A DNA stretch of 64,000 nt from Bifidobacteriaceae bacterium (lineage in GTDB: Bacteria; Actinomycetota; Actinomycetes; Actinomycetales; Bifidobacteriaceae), in NCBI GenBank assembly GCA_022651005.1, contig JALCQD010000001.1, positions 434,001 to 498,000 of the forward strand, given 5' to 3'. The stretch's first letter is position 1; every line of letters begins with the position of its first letter. Below are positions 1-9,956 of this stretch, piece by piece. The notes under the pieces were generated by a model. That model saw only the letters and a program-made list of their open reading frames with translations. It searched no databases and was not told the origin of the DNA. The position numbers and the translations under genes were made by a program.

Positions 1-2162
1 CCGGCCTGTTCGCCGTAATGTGGTCGGAACACTGCTGCTACAAGTCCTCCACCCCCATTCTCAAGACCTTCCCCACCAAGGGTCCTCGCGTGCTGCAGGG
101 CCCCGGCGAGGGCGCCGGCATCGTGGACATCGGCAACGGCAAGGCCGTGGTGTTCAAGGCGGAAAGCCACAATCATCCCTCTGCCGTGGAGCCCTTTGAG
201 GGCGCGGCAACTGGAGTGGGCGGTATTCTCAGAGACATCTTCTCCATGGGCGCCCGTCCTGTTGCGGTTCTCGATTCGCTGCGCTTCGGCGAGCTCGACG
301 CTGCTCACGCCAAGGACGTGGATCGCAATAAATTCCTGGTCGATCAGGTGGTGGCCGGCATCTCCAGCTACGGCAATTGCATCGGCGTGCCCACGGTGGG
401 CGGCGAAACGGAATTCGATGCGTGCTACGAGGGCAATCCTCTGGTCAATGTGATGTGCGTTGGACTCATCGACGTCAAGGACATCCAGAAGGGCCGTGCC
501 GCGGGTGCCGGCAACTCCATCATGTACGTTGGCGCCACTACGGGCCGCGACGGCATTCACGGCGCCACTTTCGCCTCCGAGGAATTCGGCGAGGGCAATG
601 AAACCCAACGTTCCGCCGTTCAGGTGGGCGATCCCTTCATGGAGAAGCAGCTCGTGGAGGCCTGCCTCGACGTGATCCACAACCACAACGACATCCTCGT
701 GGGCATTCAGGATATGGGCGCCGCGGGTCTGGTGAGCTCCTCCGCCGAGATGGCGTCCAAGGCCGGCACCGGCCTGTACCTTAAGCTCGACGACGTTCCG
801 CAGCGCGAAACCAACATGACTCCCTACGAGATGATGCTCTCCGAGTCCCAGGAACGCATGCTGTTGTGCGTGCGCGCTGGCCACGAAGAGGAAATCACAA
901 AGATCTTCACGGCGTACGGCCTCGATGCGGTCACCATTGGCAAGGTCACCGACGACGGCAAGTACACGCTGGAGCACAAGGGACAGATCGTGGCCGACAT
1001 TCCGGTGCGCGCACTCACCGACGACGCTCCCGAATATCATCTTCCCGACACCGAGCCCGCTCGCCTTGCCGGCCTGCACGCAACGGACGCAAGCGCTGCG
1101 GCACTGCACATCACGAACCCTTCCGAGACTTTCCTGAAGCTGCTTGCAAGCCCCACGATCGCCTCCAAGGAACACATCTGGCACACCTATGATTCGCAGG
1201 TTCTCACGAACACCGTGATTCGCCCTGGCTCAGACGCGGCAGTGATTCGCGTTCGCGACACCGAGACGGCGCTGGCAATGACCACCGACTGCAACGGACG
1301 CTACATCTACCTCGATCCCGAAATCGGCGGAAAAATCGCCGTGGCAGAAGCGGCGAACAACATCGTGGCATCGGGTGCCACCCCGCTGGCCATCACTGAC
1401 TGCCTCAATTACGGCTCTCCCGAGAACCCCGAGGTCATGTACGATCTCAAGCGCTCGGCGGCCGGAATCTCCGAGGCCTGCCGCACCTTCGAGACTCCTG
1501 TCATCTCCGGAAACGTGAGTCTGTACAACGAAACCAGCCACGAAGCCGTGTACCCCACACCCATGATCGGCATGGTGGGCCTCATGGAGCACACGGATCA
1601 CATCACCACTCAGGACTTCACCACGGCCGGTGACGCGGTATATCTGCTTTCCGGCTCCCAAGGCATACGCCCCGACTTCGCCGGGTCCGAAGTGCAAAAA
1701 CTCACCACGGGAAGCATTGGCGGTGTGCTCGCCGACGTCGATCTCGACGACATCAAAAAGACTCAGGACGCACTGCTGACGGCAATCCGCGCTGGTCTGG
1801 TGAATTCCGCACACGACGTGAGCGAGGGCGGCGTGGCGGTCGCACTGGCGGAATCCGCCTTCGGCTTCGACTCGAAGTCCGGGACCGGACGCAACAACCC
1901 ACAAGCCGATGTGCTGGGCGTGGACGTGAATCTCGACATTGACGACCCCCTGCTCTTCGCGGAAACCGTGGGAGCGTTCGTCGTCTCGGTTCCGTCGAGC
2001 AAGGCAGCCGCCTTCGAAGCGGCCGTTCCCGCGGCCACCTCTCTCGGCCGCGTCACCGACGACGGCATGCTCACCATCGCAACGCGCGGTAGCGGCATTC
2101 GCGTGGCCACCATGAGCGCGAAAAAGGTGTGGAAGGAGTCGCTGGCATGCCTGCTGAACTAG
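1..2162 (+). CDS. purL: FGAM synthase subunit PurL (5' partial)
   Basis: Phosphoribosylformylglycinamidine synthase, the ATP-dependent amidation of FGAR to FGAM in de novo purine synthesis, using ammonia supplied by a PurQ/PurS complex. The gene is cut by the window edge; the frame is open from base 3 and runs at once into the WSEHC box (bases 21-35) with the family's catalytic histidine, so only a few tens of N-terminal residues should be missing. The roughly 720 residues present fit the small PurL type (about 750 aa) rather than the 1,300-aa fused enzyme, so purS and purQ are expected upstream. The two repeated AIRS-like halves are recognisable ([18 protein letters not shown] near base 170; TDCNGRY and SGNVSLYNE later). 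The stop codon overlaps the start of purF by 16 bases. Confidence 0.97.
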   Translation, partial: GLFAVMWSEHCCYKSSTPILKTFPTKGPRVLQGPGEGAGIVDIGNGKAVVFKAESHNHPSAVEPFEGAATGVGGILRDIFSMGARPVAVLDSLRFGELDAAHAKDVDRNKFLVDQVVAGISSYGNCIGVPTVGGETEFDACYEGNPLVNVMCVGLIDVKDIQKGRAAGAGNSIMYVGATTGRDGIHGATFASEEFGEGNETQRSAVQVGDPFMEKQLVEACLDVIHNHNDILVGIQDMGAAGLVSSSAEMASKAGTGLYLKLDDVPQRETNMTPYEMMLSESQERMLLCVRAGHEEEITKIFTAYGLDAVTIGKVTDDGKYTLEHKGQIVADIPVRALTDDAPEYHLPDTEPARLAGLHATDASAAALHITNPSETFLKLLASPTIASKEHIWHTYDSQVLTNTVIRPGSDAAVIRVRDTETALAMTTDCNGRYIYLDPEIGGKIAVAEAANNIVASGATPLAITDCLNYGSPENPEVMYDLKRSAAGISEACRTFETPVISGNVSLYNETSHEAVYPTPMIGMVGLMEHTDHITTQDFTTAGDAVYLLSGSQGIRPDFAGSEVQKLTTGSIGGVLADVDLDDIKKTQDALLTAIRAGLVNSAHDVSEGGVAVALAESAFGFDSKSGTGRNNPQADVLGVDVNLDIDDPLLFAETVGAFVVSVPSSKAAAFEAAVPAATSLGRVTDDGMLTIATRGSGIRVATMSAKKVWKESLACLLN

Positions 2163-3688
2163 AGGGATTGCACGAGGAGTGCGGCATCTTCGGCGTCTGG
2201 GGGCATCCCGACGCCGCGAGGCTCACCTACTTTGGGCTTCATGCCCTCCAGCATCGAGGTCAGGAGGGCGCCGGCATCGTCGTCAACAACGACGGGGTGC
2301 TCGACGGCTACCGCGGACTGGGCCTTCTCACCCAGGTGTTCAAGCGCGAGGAGACGCTCACCAATCTCGTGGGCAACAAGGCCATCGGTCACGTGCGCTA
2401 CGCCACCTCCGGGAACAGCTCCATCGACAACATCCAACCCTTCCTTTTCAACTTCCATGACGGCCAGTGCGCGCTTGCCCACAACGGCAACCTCACCAAC
2501 TGCCCGAGCATCAAGGAACGACTCGAAAATCAGGGCGCAATCTTCCACTCCAATTCCGACACCGAGGTGCTCATGCACCTCATTCGTCGTTCTGCCGCGA
2601 GTACCTTCGTCGACCGTCTCAAGGACGCCCTTAATCAGGTGCACGGCGGCTTTGCGTACCTGCTCATGACGTCCAATGCCATGATCGGCGCCCTCGATCC
2701 CAACGGCTTCCGGCCGCTGTCCATCGGTCGCATGACCAACGGCGCCTACGTCCTGGCCTCCGAGACCTGCGCGCTGGAAACGGTGGGCGCTGAATTCGTA
2801 CGCGACATCAAGCCGGGCGAAATCGTCATCGTGAACGACGACGGCTATCACATCGAAAGCTATACGAACACCGTGCAGCAGGCCATCTGCTCCATGGAAT
2901 TCATCTACTTCGCCCGTCCCGATTCCAACATCTACGGCGTCAACGTGCACTCTGCCAGGAAGCGCATGGGTAAGAGGCTCGCCGCGGAGTCCCCCGCACC
3001 CCATGCAGACATGGTCATCGGCGTGCCGAATTCCTCCCTCTCTGCCGCCTCCGGCTACGCAGAGGCCAGCGGGCTGCCCAACGAGATGGGCCTCATCAAG
3101 AACCAGTATGTGGCCCGTACATTCATTCAGCCCACTCAGGAGCTGCGCGAACAGGGTGTGCGCATGAAGCTGTCCGCCGTGCGCGGTGTGGTGGCCGGCA
3201 AGAGCGTGGTGATTGTTGACGACTCCATCGTGCGTGGCACTACGTCGCGGCGCATTGTGCGGCTGCTGCGTGAGGCAGGGGCCGCAGAAGTTCACGTGCG
3301 CATCGCCTCGCCGCCGCTGCGCTTCCCCTGCTATTACGGCATCGACATCCAGCGCACCTCGGAACTCATCGCGGCGCACAAAACCGTGGACGAAATCTGC
3401 GACTACCTCGGCGCTGACTCCCTTTCCTTCCTTTCCGTGGATGGTCTTGTGGAATCCGTGGGACTGCACGCAGATGCGCCCTACGGGGGTCTGTGCGTCG
3501 CCTACTTCAACGGCGACTACCCCACGAGCCTGGGCGACTACGAACAGGAATTCCTGGCGTCGCTTTCCCCCGAGGAGCGCGCACGCGTAGCGTCCTTCGC
3601 ACACGATGCCAGCGGGTACAACGGCAACGAATTCACGTATTATCAATCTTCCCCATCTCACTCCGAATCCTCTCACTCCGAAAGGTGA
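2147..3688 (+). CDS. purF: amidophosphoribosyltransferase PurF
   Basis: Glutamine PRPP amidotransferase, first committed step of purine synthesis (PRPP to phosphoribosylamine). I chose ATG 2147 because AAGGAG at 2133-2138 sits 8 bases upstream; a GTG at 2129 would overlap that site. The resulting 513-aa protein has an 11-residue propeptide ahead of Cys12 (CGIFGVWG), the nucleophile exposed after processing in this family. The N-terminal Ntn glutaminase is followed by a phosphoribosyltransferase domain with the PRPP loop [14 protein letters not shown] starting at residue 354. The start lies inside the 3' end of purL and purM follows after 4 bases, so purL-F-M is one tightly packed operon. Confidence 0.97.
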   Translation: MPAELEGLHEECGIFGVWGHPDAARLTYFGLHALQHRGQEGAGIVVNNDGVLDGYRGLGLLTQVFKREETLTNLVGNKAIGHVRYATSGNSSIDNIQPFLFNFHDGQCALAHNGNLTNCPSIKERLENQGAIFHSNSDTEVLMHLIRRSAASTFVDRLKDALNQVHGGFAYLLMTSNAMIGALDPNGFRPLSIGRMTNGAYVLASETCALETVGAEFVRDIKPGEIVIVNDDGYHIESYTNTVQQAICSMEFIYFARPDSNIYGVNVHSARKRMGKRLAAESPAPHADMVIGVPNSSLSAASGYAEASGLPNEMGLIKNQYVARTFIQPTQELREQGVRMKLSAVRGVVAGKSVVIVDDSIVRGTTSRRIVRLLREAGAAEVHVRIASPPLRFPCYYGIDIQRTSELIAAHKTVDEICDYLGADSLSFLSVDGLVESVGLHADAPYGGLCVAYFNGDYPTSLGDYEQEFLASLSPEERARVASFAHDASGYNGNEFTYYQSSPSHSESSHSER

Positions 3689-3692
3689 TCCC

Positions 3693-4742
3693 ATGCCCTC
3701 CGCATACGATTCAGCAGGCGTCAACATCGAGGCCGGTTACGAGGTGGTCAAGCGCATCGGCTCCCACGTGGCGCGAACGGCACGTCCCGGCGTGATGGGC
3801 GGCATTGGCGGCTTCGGCGGCCTGTTTGACCTCGCGTCGCTGGGATACAAGGAGCCCGTGCTGATTTCGGGAACCGACGGAGTGGGCACCAAGCTCCTCG
3901 TGGCAAAGGCGGCCGGAAAGCACGATACCATCGGCATCGACTGCGTGGCCATGTGCGTCAACGACATCGTGGCCCAGGGCGCGGAACCGCTGTTCTTCCT
4001 TGACTACATCGCGTGCGGAAAGAACGACCCGGCGCTGTTGGAGCAGGTCGTCGCGGGCGTCGCGGACGGCTGCGTGCAGGCGGGGGCGGGGTTGATTGGC
4101 GGCGAAACCGCCGAGATGCCCGGAATGTATGACACCGACGAATACGACCTCGCTGGATTCACGGTGGGAGTCGTGGAGAAAAGCCGGATTATCGACGGCT
4201 CTTCCATTGGCGCCGGAGACGTTCTTATAGGACTTGCCTCTACGGGCGTGCATTCCAACGGATTCTCGCTGGTGAGAAAGGCTCTGTTTGAGGACGGCGG
4301 GCTCACGGTGGAGTCCACGCCTTCCGAACTCGGCGGGAAGAGCGTGGGTGATGTGCTGCTCACTCCCACCGCCATCTACGTCTCCGCGCTCAAGCCGTTG
4401 ATTGCCGAGGGACTGATTCACGGCGTCTCACACATCACCGGCGGCGGATTCATTGAGAATATTCCGCGCATGATGCCCGAGGGGCTGACGGCGTCGGTGC
4501 GTCTCGGTTCGTGGGACGAGTCGGCGATCTTTGGACTCATCGAGCGGTGCGGATCCATCCCGCGTGCCGAAATGTACAACGTGTTTAACATGGGGCTCGG
4601 CATGGTACTGTCGGTTGCCTCCTCGCAGGCCGACCGTGCGCTGAAGCTTCTGTCCGACGCCGGTCAGAAAGCGTGGGCGGTGGGCACTGTGGTTGACAGC
4701 GATGCGGCCAAAGACACCGCGAAGGGCGTGCGGCTGGCGTAA
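3693..4742 (+). CDS. purM: AIR synthetase PurM
   Basis: Phosphoribosylformylglycinamidine cyclo-ligase, ATP-dependent closure of FGAM to aminoimidazole ribotide. The 349-aa length matches the family. The ATP/substrate motif GTDGVGTKL begins at residue 60, and the glycine-rich [11 protein letters not shown] and [13 protein letters not shown] motifs are present. ATG 3693 is preceded by an AAAGGTG ribosome-binding site and lies 4 bases after purF; an upstream ATG in the same frame lies within purF and would add an unrelated sequence. Part of the pur operon. Confidence 0.97.
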   Translation: MPSAYDSAGVNIEAGYEVVKRIGSHVARTARPGVMGGIGGFGGLFDLASLGYKEPVLISGTDGVGTKLLVAKAAGKHDTIGIDCVAMCVNDIVAQGAEPLFFLDYIACGKNDPALLEQVVAGVADGCVQAGAGLIGGETAEMPGMYDTDEYDLAGFTVGVVEKSRIIDGSSIGAGDVLIGLASTGVHSNGFSLVRKALFEDGGLTVESTPSELGGKSVGDVLLTPTAIYVSALKPLIAEGLIHGVSHITGGGFIENIPRMMPEGLTASVRLGSWDESAIFGLIERCGSIPRAEMYNVFNMGLGMVLSVASSQADRALKLLSDAGQKAWAVGTVVDSDAAKDTAKGVRLA

Positions 4743-4797
4743 CGCATAACGATTCGAGTTGTGCGAAAGAGGTGCATGAGTGCGGAAGGACATCATC

Positions 4798-6063
4798 ATG
4801 GGTAAGAAAATTCTCGTCATCGGTGCCGGTGGACGTGAGCACGCGGTTGCGCACGCTCTGGCGCAGTCGCCAAGCGTGGAAACGGTTTTCTGCGCTCCCG
4901 GAAATCCCGGCATGAGCGGCGATGGCATCCACATTGTGGATCTTGCACAGTCGAACCACGCCGCACTCATTTCCTTTGCGCAATCCAATGAAATCGACTG
5001 GGTGTTTGTGGGACCCGAGGTGCCACTTATTGAAGGCATCGTGGACGATTTCGAGGACGCCGGGATCCCCGCTTTCGGCCCCTCCAAGGCCGCCGCGCAG
5101 ATCGAAGGCTCCAAGGACTTCGCCAAGCGACTCATGATGCGGCACAGCATCCCCACAGCCGCCTACCAGACGTTCGATCAGGAAGAATCCGCACAGGCGT
5201 ACGTGCGGTCCCATGGTGCACCCATCGTGGTGAAAGCGGACGGATTGGCGGCCGGCAAGGGCGTCACAGTGGCGTTGACGATTGATGATGCCATGAAGGC
5301 ACTCGACGATATTTTCATTGAAAACCGCTTTGGACAGGCAGGCGCACGAGTGGTGATCGAGGACTTCCTGGAGGGTCAGGAATTCTCTCTCATGAGTTTC
5401 GTGAGAGGCTCCGAAGTGTGGCCCATGCCCATCGCACAGGATCACAAGCGCGCCTACGACGACGACCTCGGACCGAACACCGGCGGCATGGGCGCCTACT
5501 CCCCCGTACCTCAGATCCCTGACTCGATGGTGGCAGAGGCAATTGAGACTATCGTGAAGCCCACGGCACAGGCGATGGTGGACGAAGGATATCCCTTCAC
5601 GGGCGTGCTCTACGCGGGACTCATCGCAACGGCCGACGGGCCAAAGGTGATTGAGTTCAACGCTCGCTTCGGCGACCCCGAGACACAAGTGGTGTTGCCA
5701 CGACTGACCTCCGACTTTGCGGACGGAATCTCCGCGATTCTCTCTGACGGTGATCCCGAGTTCACATGGAATACTTCCGGCGCCACTCTGGGAGTGGTGC
5801 TGGCCTCCGAGGGCTATCCCGATCATGTGGTCAAGGGAGCGATTATCCCAGAGATTCCCAACGGGGATGGTCTTCACACGTACTACGCGGGTGTCGCAAA
5901 TTCGCACGTGGGAATGGTGGCGTCCTCGGGACGCGTGCTGCTGGTGGAGGCGACACGTCCGTCATTGCAAGAGGCGCAAGAAGCGGTGTACGGCCTCATC
6001 GAAGACTTACCGACTGAGGGCATGTTCTACCGTCACGACATCGGTGCGAAGGCGCTGAAGTAA
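4798..6063 (+). CDS. purD: phosphoribosylamine-glycine ligase PurD
   Basis: GAR synthetase, joining phosphoribosylamine and glycine with ATP. The protein opens with the canonical KKILVIGAGGREHA and carries the ATP-grasp core VVKADGLAAGKGV (residues 144-156), DHKRAYDDDLGPNTGGMGA and the metal-binding IEFNARFGDPETQ. I prefer ATG 4798 (421 aa) because the conserved N-terminus begins there and AAGGA precedes it; a GTG at 4780 would add six residues. The 55-base gap from purM has no obvious terminator, so it probably shares the operon. That gap also contains one copy (4757-4766) of a decamer that is repeated in the array at 20831. Confidence 0.97.
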   Translation: MGKKILVIGAGGREHAVAHALAQSPSVETVFCAPGNPGMSGDGIHIVDLAQSNHAALISFAQSNEIDWVFVGPEVPLIEGIVDDFEDAGIPAFGPSKAAAQIEGSKDFAKRLMMRHSIPTAAYQTFDQEESAQAYVRSHGAPIVVKADGLAAGKGVTVALTIDDAMKALDDIFIENRFGQAGARVVIEDFLEGQEFSLMSFVRGSEVWPMPIAQDHKRAYDDDLGPNTGGMGAYSPVPQIPDSMVAEAIETIVKPTAQAMVDEGYPFTGVLYAGLIATADGPKVIEFNARFGDPETQVVLPRLTSDFADGISAILSDGDPEFTWNTSGATLGVVLASEGYPDHVVKGAIIPEIPNGDGLHTYYAGVANSHVGMVASSGRVLLVEATRPSLQEAQEAVYGLIEDLPTEGMFYRHDIGAKALK

Positions 6064-6087
6064 CAGCCGTCTTCGCACTTTCTCGTA

Positions 6088-6120
6088 CGTGTGCGCAGTG
6101 CTTCTTGCGTCGCGCACACG
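6088..6120. terminator. hairpin between convergent purD and purK
   Basis: A 9-bp inverted repeat (CGTGTGCGC at 6088-6096 and GCGCACACG at 6112-6120) with a 15-base loop sits in the 67-base gap between the two convergent genes. There is no strong U-run, so termination in either direction is plausible but not certain. Confidence 0.5.
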
Positions 6121-6130
6121 AGGCTAGAAG

Positions 6131-7285
6131 CTACTTGAGGTCGTCCCAGATTCCGCTGGCATCGGCCTCAGCCGCAAGGGCCACAGGATCCGCTCCCAGC
6201 ACCGTGATGTGCCCCATTTTGCGGTTGTGCTTAGCGTCGGCCTTGCCGTAATCATGGAAATTCCACGTGGGATGCGTCGCGATTGCTGCGCGGGCCGCCT
6301 CCACATGCTGTCCCAAAACGTTGACCATGATCGCAGGGCTCAGGAGTTTCGGCTGCGGCAATGGCCAGCCAGTGATGCCACGGATATGCGCGTCGAACTG
6401 GTCGATGCTGCACGCCTCTATGGTGTAATGGCCGGAGTTATGCGGCCGCGGCGCCAGCTCGTTGACGAGCACAGAACCGTCGCGCAGAACGAACAGCTCA
6501 ATGGCCAAAGTCCCTGCCAGCTTGAATCCGTCGGCGAGGCGCAGTGCCAAGTCCGTCGCCACCTGCGCGGTCTCGTCGCTCATCTCGGCCGGAGCGATCG
6601 TCACGTGCAAAATGTTGTTCTTATGGATGTTGCGCACGATCGGGAACGTCACGTAATTTTTCCCGTCACCCGACACGAGAATCGACGCCTCATACGCGAA
6701 ATCGACAAAGCCTTCGAGGATCGAGGGCGGCACGTCGGAGGGATCCACATGGGTGAGGTCGTCTGCGGAGTGCAGCACCAATTGCCCATGCCCGTCGTAC
6801 CCACCGGTATCTGTCTTCAGAACGGCCGGGTATCCAATCTCATCAAGCGCGGCAGTGAGACCCGCGTAGGACGACACAGCTCGCCACGGTGCCGTGCCAA
6901 TGCCATGCTCGTTGATGAAGGTCTTCTCGTGAATGCGATCCTGCGTCACGCGCAGCAAGTCTGTTCCCTGCGGAATGGCGACTTCATCAGCCACCAGGTC
7001 CAGAGCATCGGCGTCCACATTCTCGAATTCGTATGTCAGTACATCCGAGCGCCGCGCCAACTCCGCAATGGCGTCGCGGTCATCGTACTCTGCTGTGACC
7101 TGGAAATCGGCGACCTGCGCAGTCGGGCAATCCGGAGTGGGATCGAGGACCCCGATGCGAAAGCCCATGTATTTTGCGGACAGTGCCATCATCCGGCCGA
7201 GCTGGCCTCCGCCCACAATGCCAATGACCGACCCCGGCATCAGCTGAGACACTGCGCCATGCGTACTTTCAGACAAGCTGGGCAT
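6131..7285 (-). CDS. purK: N5-carboxyaminoimidazole ribonucleotide synthase PurK
   Basis: ATP-grasp enzyme that carboxylates AIR with bicarbonate to N5-CAIR, working with PurE. The protein (384 aa) has the N-terminal [13 protein letters not shown] nucleotide fold, the ATP-grasp core ([14 protein letters not shown]) and the [14 protein letters not shown] signature. I place the start at ATG 7285, preceded by GAGGAG; it overlaps the purE stop by 17 bases, so the pair is translationally coupled. The frame is open further upstream, but that part lies inside purE and is not conserved. A start at the internal methionine just before GSVIGIVGG is also possible. Confidence 0.94.
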   Translation of the reverse strand: MPSLSESTHGAVSQLMPGSVIGIVGGGQLGRMMALSAKYMGFRIGVLDPTPDCPTAQVADFQVTAEYDDRDAIAELARRSDVLTYEFENVDADALDLVADEVAIPQGTDLLRVTQDRIHEKTFINEHGIGTAPWRAVSSYAGLTAALDEIGYPAVLKTDTGGYDGHGQLVLHSADDLTHVDPSDVPPSILEGFVDFAYEASILVSGDGKNYVTFPIVRNIHKNNILHVTIAPAEMSDETAQVATDLALRLADGFKLAGTLAIELFVLRDGSVLVNELAPRPHNSGHYTIEACSIDQFDAHIRGITGWPLPQPKLLSPAIMVNVLGQHVEAARAAIATHPTWNFHDYGKADAKHNRKMGHITVLGADPVALAAEADASGIWDDLK

Positions 7286-7787
7286 TCGACTCCTCAACCT
7301 TCTTCTTGAGATCGTTACGATATTCCTCGAGCGCCTCGGCGAGCGCGTCGTCGGCAATCGACAGGATTGACACGGCGAGCAATCCTGCGTTGACGGCGCC
7401 GGAACGCCCGATCGCCGTTGTCGCCACAGGAATTCCGCCGGGCATCTGCACAATGGAGAGAAGGGAATCAAGCCCGTTGAGCGCGTGAGACTGCACGGGG
7501 ATGCCGATGACCGGCAGCGTTGTCTGCGCCGCCACCATGCCCGGAAGGTGCGCCGCACCACCCGCACCGGCGATGATGACTTTGATGCCCTTGGCGCGCG
7601 CCGTTGAGGCGACTTCTGCCATGAGTTCCGGCGTGCGGTGAGCGCTCACCACCTGCTTGGAATAGGCGACACCGAACTTGTCGAGCATGTCGCATGCGTT
7701 TTTGACGGTGTCCCAATCGCTAGAAGACCCCATGATAACGGCAACGCGAGGGGTTGATTGGGTGGGTTGAGAATCGATAGTTGCCAC
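7269..7787 (-). CDS. purE: N5-CAIR mutase PurE
   Basis: Class I PurE, the mutase converting N5-CAIR to CAIR. The 172-aa protein contains [22 protein letters not shown], the VVSAHRTPE active-site loop with the conserved histidine, and [14 protein letters not shown], all typical of the octameric bacterial enzyme. The start is GTG 7787 with GGAGG upstream. It is the first gene of a two-gene purE-purK operon reading towards the purL-F-M-D operon. The promoter must lie in the 387-base divergent gap with the downstream amino-acid transporter. Confidence 0.96.
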   Translation of the reverse strand: MATIDSQPTQSTPRVAVIMGSSSDWDTVKNACDMLDKFGVAYSKQVVSAHRTPELMAEVASTARAKGIKVIIAGAGGAAHLPGMVAAQTTLPVIGIPVQSHALNGLDSLLSIVQMPGGIPVATTAIGRSGAVNAGLLAVSILSIADDALAEALEEYRNDLKKKVEESNAQLV

Positions 7788-7885
7788 AAGTCCTCCAGAG
7801 TCGTGACTGCGAATCTTTCTGCGATTTCAGGGTAGCGCTGCAGTGTGAACATGCGATAAATAATCTTTTGCGGAGCGGTTGGTGT

Positions 7886-7954
7886 GGGAGGTCTCTTCTC
7901 AGACATAAAGACTTGGCCTGAGCGGTCCGGCGCGGATTTGAGAAGAGACCTCCC
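7886..7954. repeat. 16-bp perfect inverted repeat
   Basis: GGGAGGTCTCTTCTCA at 7886-7901 is matched exactly as its reverse complement at 7939-7954, separated by 37 bases. The stem would be very stable on either strand, but there is no U-run. It lies about 100-170 bases upstream of purE and 220-290 bases upstream of the transporter gene. It could be an RNA structure in the purE leader, a terminator remnant or a protein-binding palindrome; its role is unknown. Confidence 0.7.
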
Positions 7955-8086
7955 CTCCCCCGAGCACGGCAAACGCTACATACTTTGAACCGCCTATAAA
8001 TAAATTCGAAGACAGAAGACGTTCATTTTCAGCCATATGAAGAGTCGCTGACTACTGAGTGCATTATTCTTAAGTCACACACGTAC

Positions 8087-8144
8087 CAAGATTCGTTGCA
8101 TTTTCATGCGTGCATGCAGTTGCACGGTATGCTGACGAATCTTG
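8087..8144. promoter_or_regulatory. 10-bp inverted repeat upstream of the binding-protein gene
   Basis: CAAGATTCGT (8087-8096) and its exact reverse complement ACGAATCTTG (8135-8144) flank 38 bases and end 30 bases before the ATG. The position suits either an operator pair spanning the promoter or a leader-RNA stem for the amino-acid importer operon. No ligand or regulator can be named from sequence. Confidence 0.45.
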
Positions 8145-8174
8145 AGCACACATGCCCCTGAGGAGGAGTAGTCA

Positions 8175-9143
8175 ATGACATTCAGCATCAAGACGGCCGT
8201 TAAGCCCGTCGCAGCAGTCGCCGCGGCATGCGCCCTGCTGTTCACGGCAGCGTGCGGCACCAGCTCGCCCACGTCCACGTCCAGTTCTTCGGCATCTGGC
8301 TCTTCATCGAGCCTCGACCTCGACACCGCCGCATACGACAAGCTCGTTGCGGGTGGAGAAAAGGCCGACGACGCCACTATCAGCGCCAACGAATGGGCCA
8401 GCTCGGTCAAGAAGGCCGGCGTCCTGAAGATCGGTGGAACCAAGACTTCCAACCTGTTCAGCCAGCTCAACGAGAAGGATAACAAGATCCGCGGCTTTGA
8501 CGCCGGTCTCGCACAGCTCCTCGCACAGTACATTCTTGGCGACTCCTCCAAGGTCGAGGTCACCCAGGTGGATTCCTCCACCCGTGAGAAGGTTCTGCAG
8601 AACAAGCAGGTCAGCGCTGTCTTCGCAACGTATTCCATCACTCCCGAGCGCGAGAAGGTCATCTCCTTCGCCGGCCCGTATTACACGTCTCATCAGGGCG
8701 TGTTGGTGAGCGCCACCAACTCCGACATCAAGGGTGTTGATAGCCTCGCAGGCAAGAAGGTCGCCACTCAGGCTGGTTCCACTGGCCCCGACGTGCTGAA
8801 GAAGTACGCACCCAAGGCCACCGTTCAGGAATTCCAGACGCATCAGGAGGCCGTGGACGCCCTCAAGCAGGGACGTGTTGACGCCTACGTCACCGATTAC
8901 ACGCTGCTGCTCAACGCCGTGAATCAGGATTCCAAGAACGTCAAGATTGCAGGTAACGCCTTTGGCGACGCGGATCCGTACGGTATCGGTCTGCCCAAGG
9001 GCTCCGATGGCGTGGCTTTCGTCAACGCCTTCCTCAAGAAGGTTGAGGATGAGGGCACATGGTCCAAGCTGTGGAAGCTCACCATCGGCGACCGCACCAA
9101 GACCACCGAGGTCCCCACTGCTCCGGCCATCACCGAAAAATGA
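8175..9143 (+). CDS. glutamate-type amino-acid ABC transporter substrate-binding lipoprotein
   Basis: Extracellular solute-binding protein (SBP family 3) resembling the GluB/GlnH group. The 322-aa protein has a lipoprotein signal with lipobox FTAAC (Cys27), then a Ser/Thr-rich tether, and core motifs such as FDAGLAQLLAQYILGD, SSTREKVLQNKQVSAVFATYSITPERE and the FAGPYYTSHQGVLV hinge region. It leads an operon with two permeases and a GNAT gene. An 11-bp stem-loop follows it, suggesting higher expression of the binding protein than of the permeases. The substrate is inferred as glutamate or a similar polar amino acid. Confidence 0.9.
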   Translation: MTFSIKTAVKPVAAVAAACALLFTAACGTSSPTSTSSSSASGSSSSLDLDTAAYDKLVAGGEKADDATISANEWASSVKKAGVLKIGGTKTSNLFSQLNEKDNKIRGFDAGLAQLLAQYILGDSSKVEVTQVDSSTREKVLQNKQVSAVFATYSITPEREKVISFAGPYYTSHQGVLVSATNSDIKGVDSLAGKKVATQAGSTGPDVLKKYAPKATVQEFQTHQEAVDALKQGRVDAYVTDYTLLLNAVNQDSKNVKIAGNAFGDADPYGIGLPKGSDGVAFVNAFLKKVEDEGTWSKLWKLTIGDRTKTTEVPTAPAITEK

Positions 9144-9208
9144 ACGCTGAGGCCCTGAAAAGGGCAATCGGCAGTAGTACGCAGTAGACTCACCAGAGAG
9201 TGAGTGTG

Positions 9209-9236
9209 GCGAGCTGAGTTCAACGACTCAGCTCGC
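9209..9236 (+). terminator. stem-loop between binding protein and permease
   Basis: A perfect 11-bp stem (9209-9219 and 9226-9236) closes a 6-base loop, followed by a weak T-rich stretch (TTCTGT). Two smaller hairpins precede it (about 9152-9165 and 9188-9205). In binding-protein-dependent importers such structures commonly act as partial terminators or RNA-stabilising elements that favour the first gene. Confidence 0.6.
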
Positions 9237-9296
9237 TTCTGTATCATCAGCTATTGCGGGCAAAACGCAGCATCGCGCATCAACGAAGGAGGTCGT

Positions 9297-9956
9297 GTGA
9301 GCATCGGCTATCTCGTGTCCCATTACGGCACGCAGTTTCTCAGTTCGCTGCTAACAACGTGGCGGCTGACGGCGATTGGCTTCGTCTTCGGCATTCTCCT
9401 CGCCTTGCTGCTGACGATTGTGCGCGTATCCCCCATCAAACCGGCGCGCATGGCCGTTGAGTTCTACGTACAGGTGTTCCGTAATATCCCCGGCCTGTCA
9501 TTGCTGATCTTTATTGTGTATGGCCTGCCTGCGCTGCATATTTTGCTCGATTACGAACCATCGGTGATCACGGCGCTCATCATCATTTGCTCTGCTTTCG
9601 GATGCGAAAACCTCATGACCGGCATCAACACAGTGGGAGTGGGCCAGGTGGAGGCAGCGCGGTCTCTTGGACTTGGGTTCACGTCGATCGTGACGCGCAT
9701 TGTTATTCCTCAGGCGCTGCGATCCGTTGTCCAGCCGATGACGAGCCTTCTTATCGCCGTCATGCTCAGCTCCTCCCTGGCCTCCCAGATTCCTGTGACG
9801 AACCTGGATTTGACCGGCTTGGTTGCCAAGATCAACAACGCTGAGGCGGGCGGCATTCTCACCTTCGCGCTGGCAGCCGTTCTGTACCTCGGAACAGCGC
9901 TGATTATCGCGTCAATTGGCGCCGCTATTGACAGGAAAGTGAGGATTGCACGATGA
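9297..9956 (+). CDS. amino-acid ABC transporter permease (GluC-like)
   Basis: Membrane subunit of the HisMQ/GlnP permease class. The start is GTG 9297, preceded by GAAGGAGG, giving 219 aa; upstream in-frame sequence runs into the stem-loop and is not conserved. Hydrophobic segments fill the protein, and the EAA loop that docks to the ATPase is seen as VEAARSLGLGFTSIVTRIVIPQALR. The stop overlaps the next permease start by 4 bases (ATGA), so the two form a coupled heterodimer pair. Confidence 0.9.
   Translation: MSIGYLVSHYGTQFLSSLLTTWRLTAIGFVFGILLALLLTIVRVSPIKPARMAVEFYVQVFRNIPGLSLLIFIVYGLPALHILLDYEPSVITALIIICSAFGCENLMTGINTVGVGQVEAARSLGLGFTSIVTRIVIPQALRSVVQPMTSLLIAVMLSSSLASQIPVTNLDLTGLVAKINNAEAGGILTFALAAVLYLGTALIIASIGAAIDRKVRIAR

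Larger units (their letters stand above)
7788..8174. other. 387-base divergent intergenic region
   Basis: Non-coding gap between purE (leftward) and the amino-acid-binding lipoprotein gene (rightward), holding promoters for both. Two perfect inverted repeats stand out: a 16-bp one at 7886-7901/7939-7954 and a 10-bp one at 8087-8096/8135-8144. I see no tRNA and no convincing small ORF. A good ribosome-binding site (GAGGAGGAG) precedes ATG 8175. Confidence 0.8.

Noticed and set aside
2159-3727. A 522-codon open frame on the minus strand opposite purF
   Set aside because: It lies fully antisense to a conserved gene, is His/Gly/Val-rich as expected of a mirrored GC-rich frame, and matches no family.
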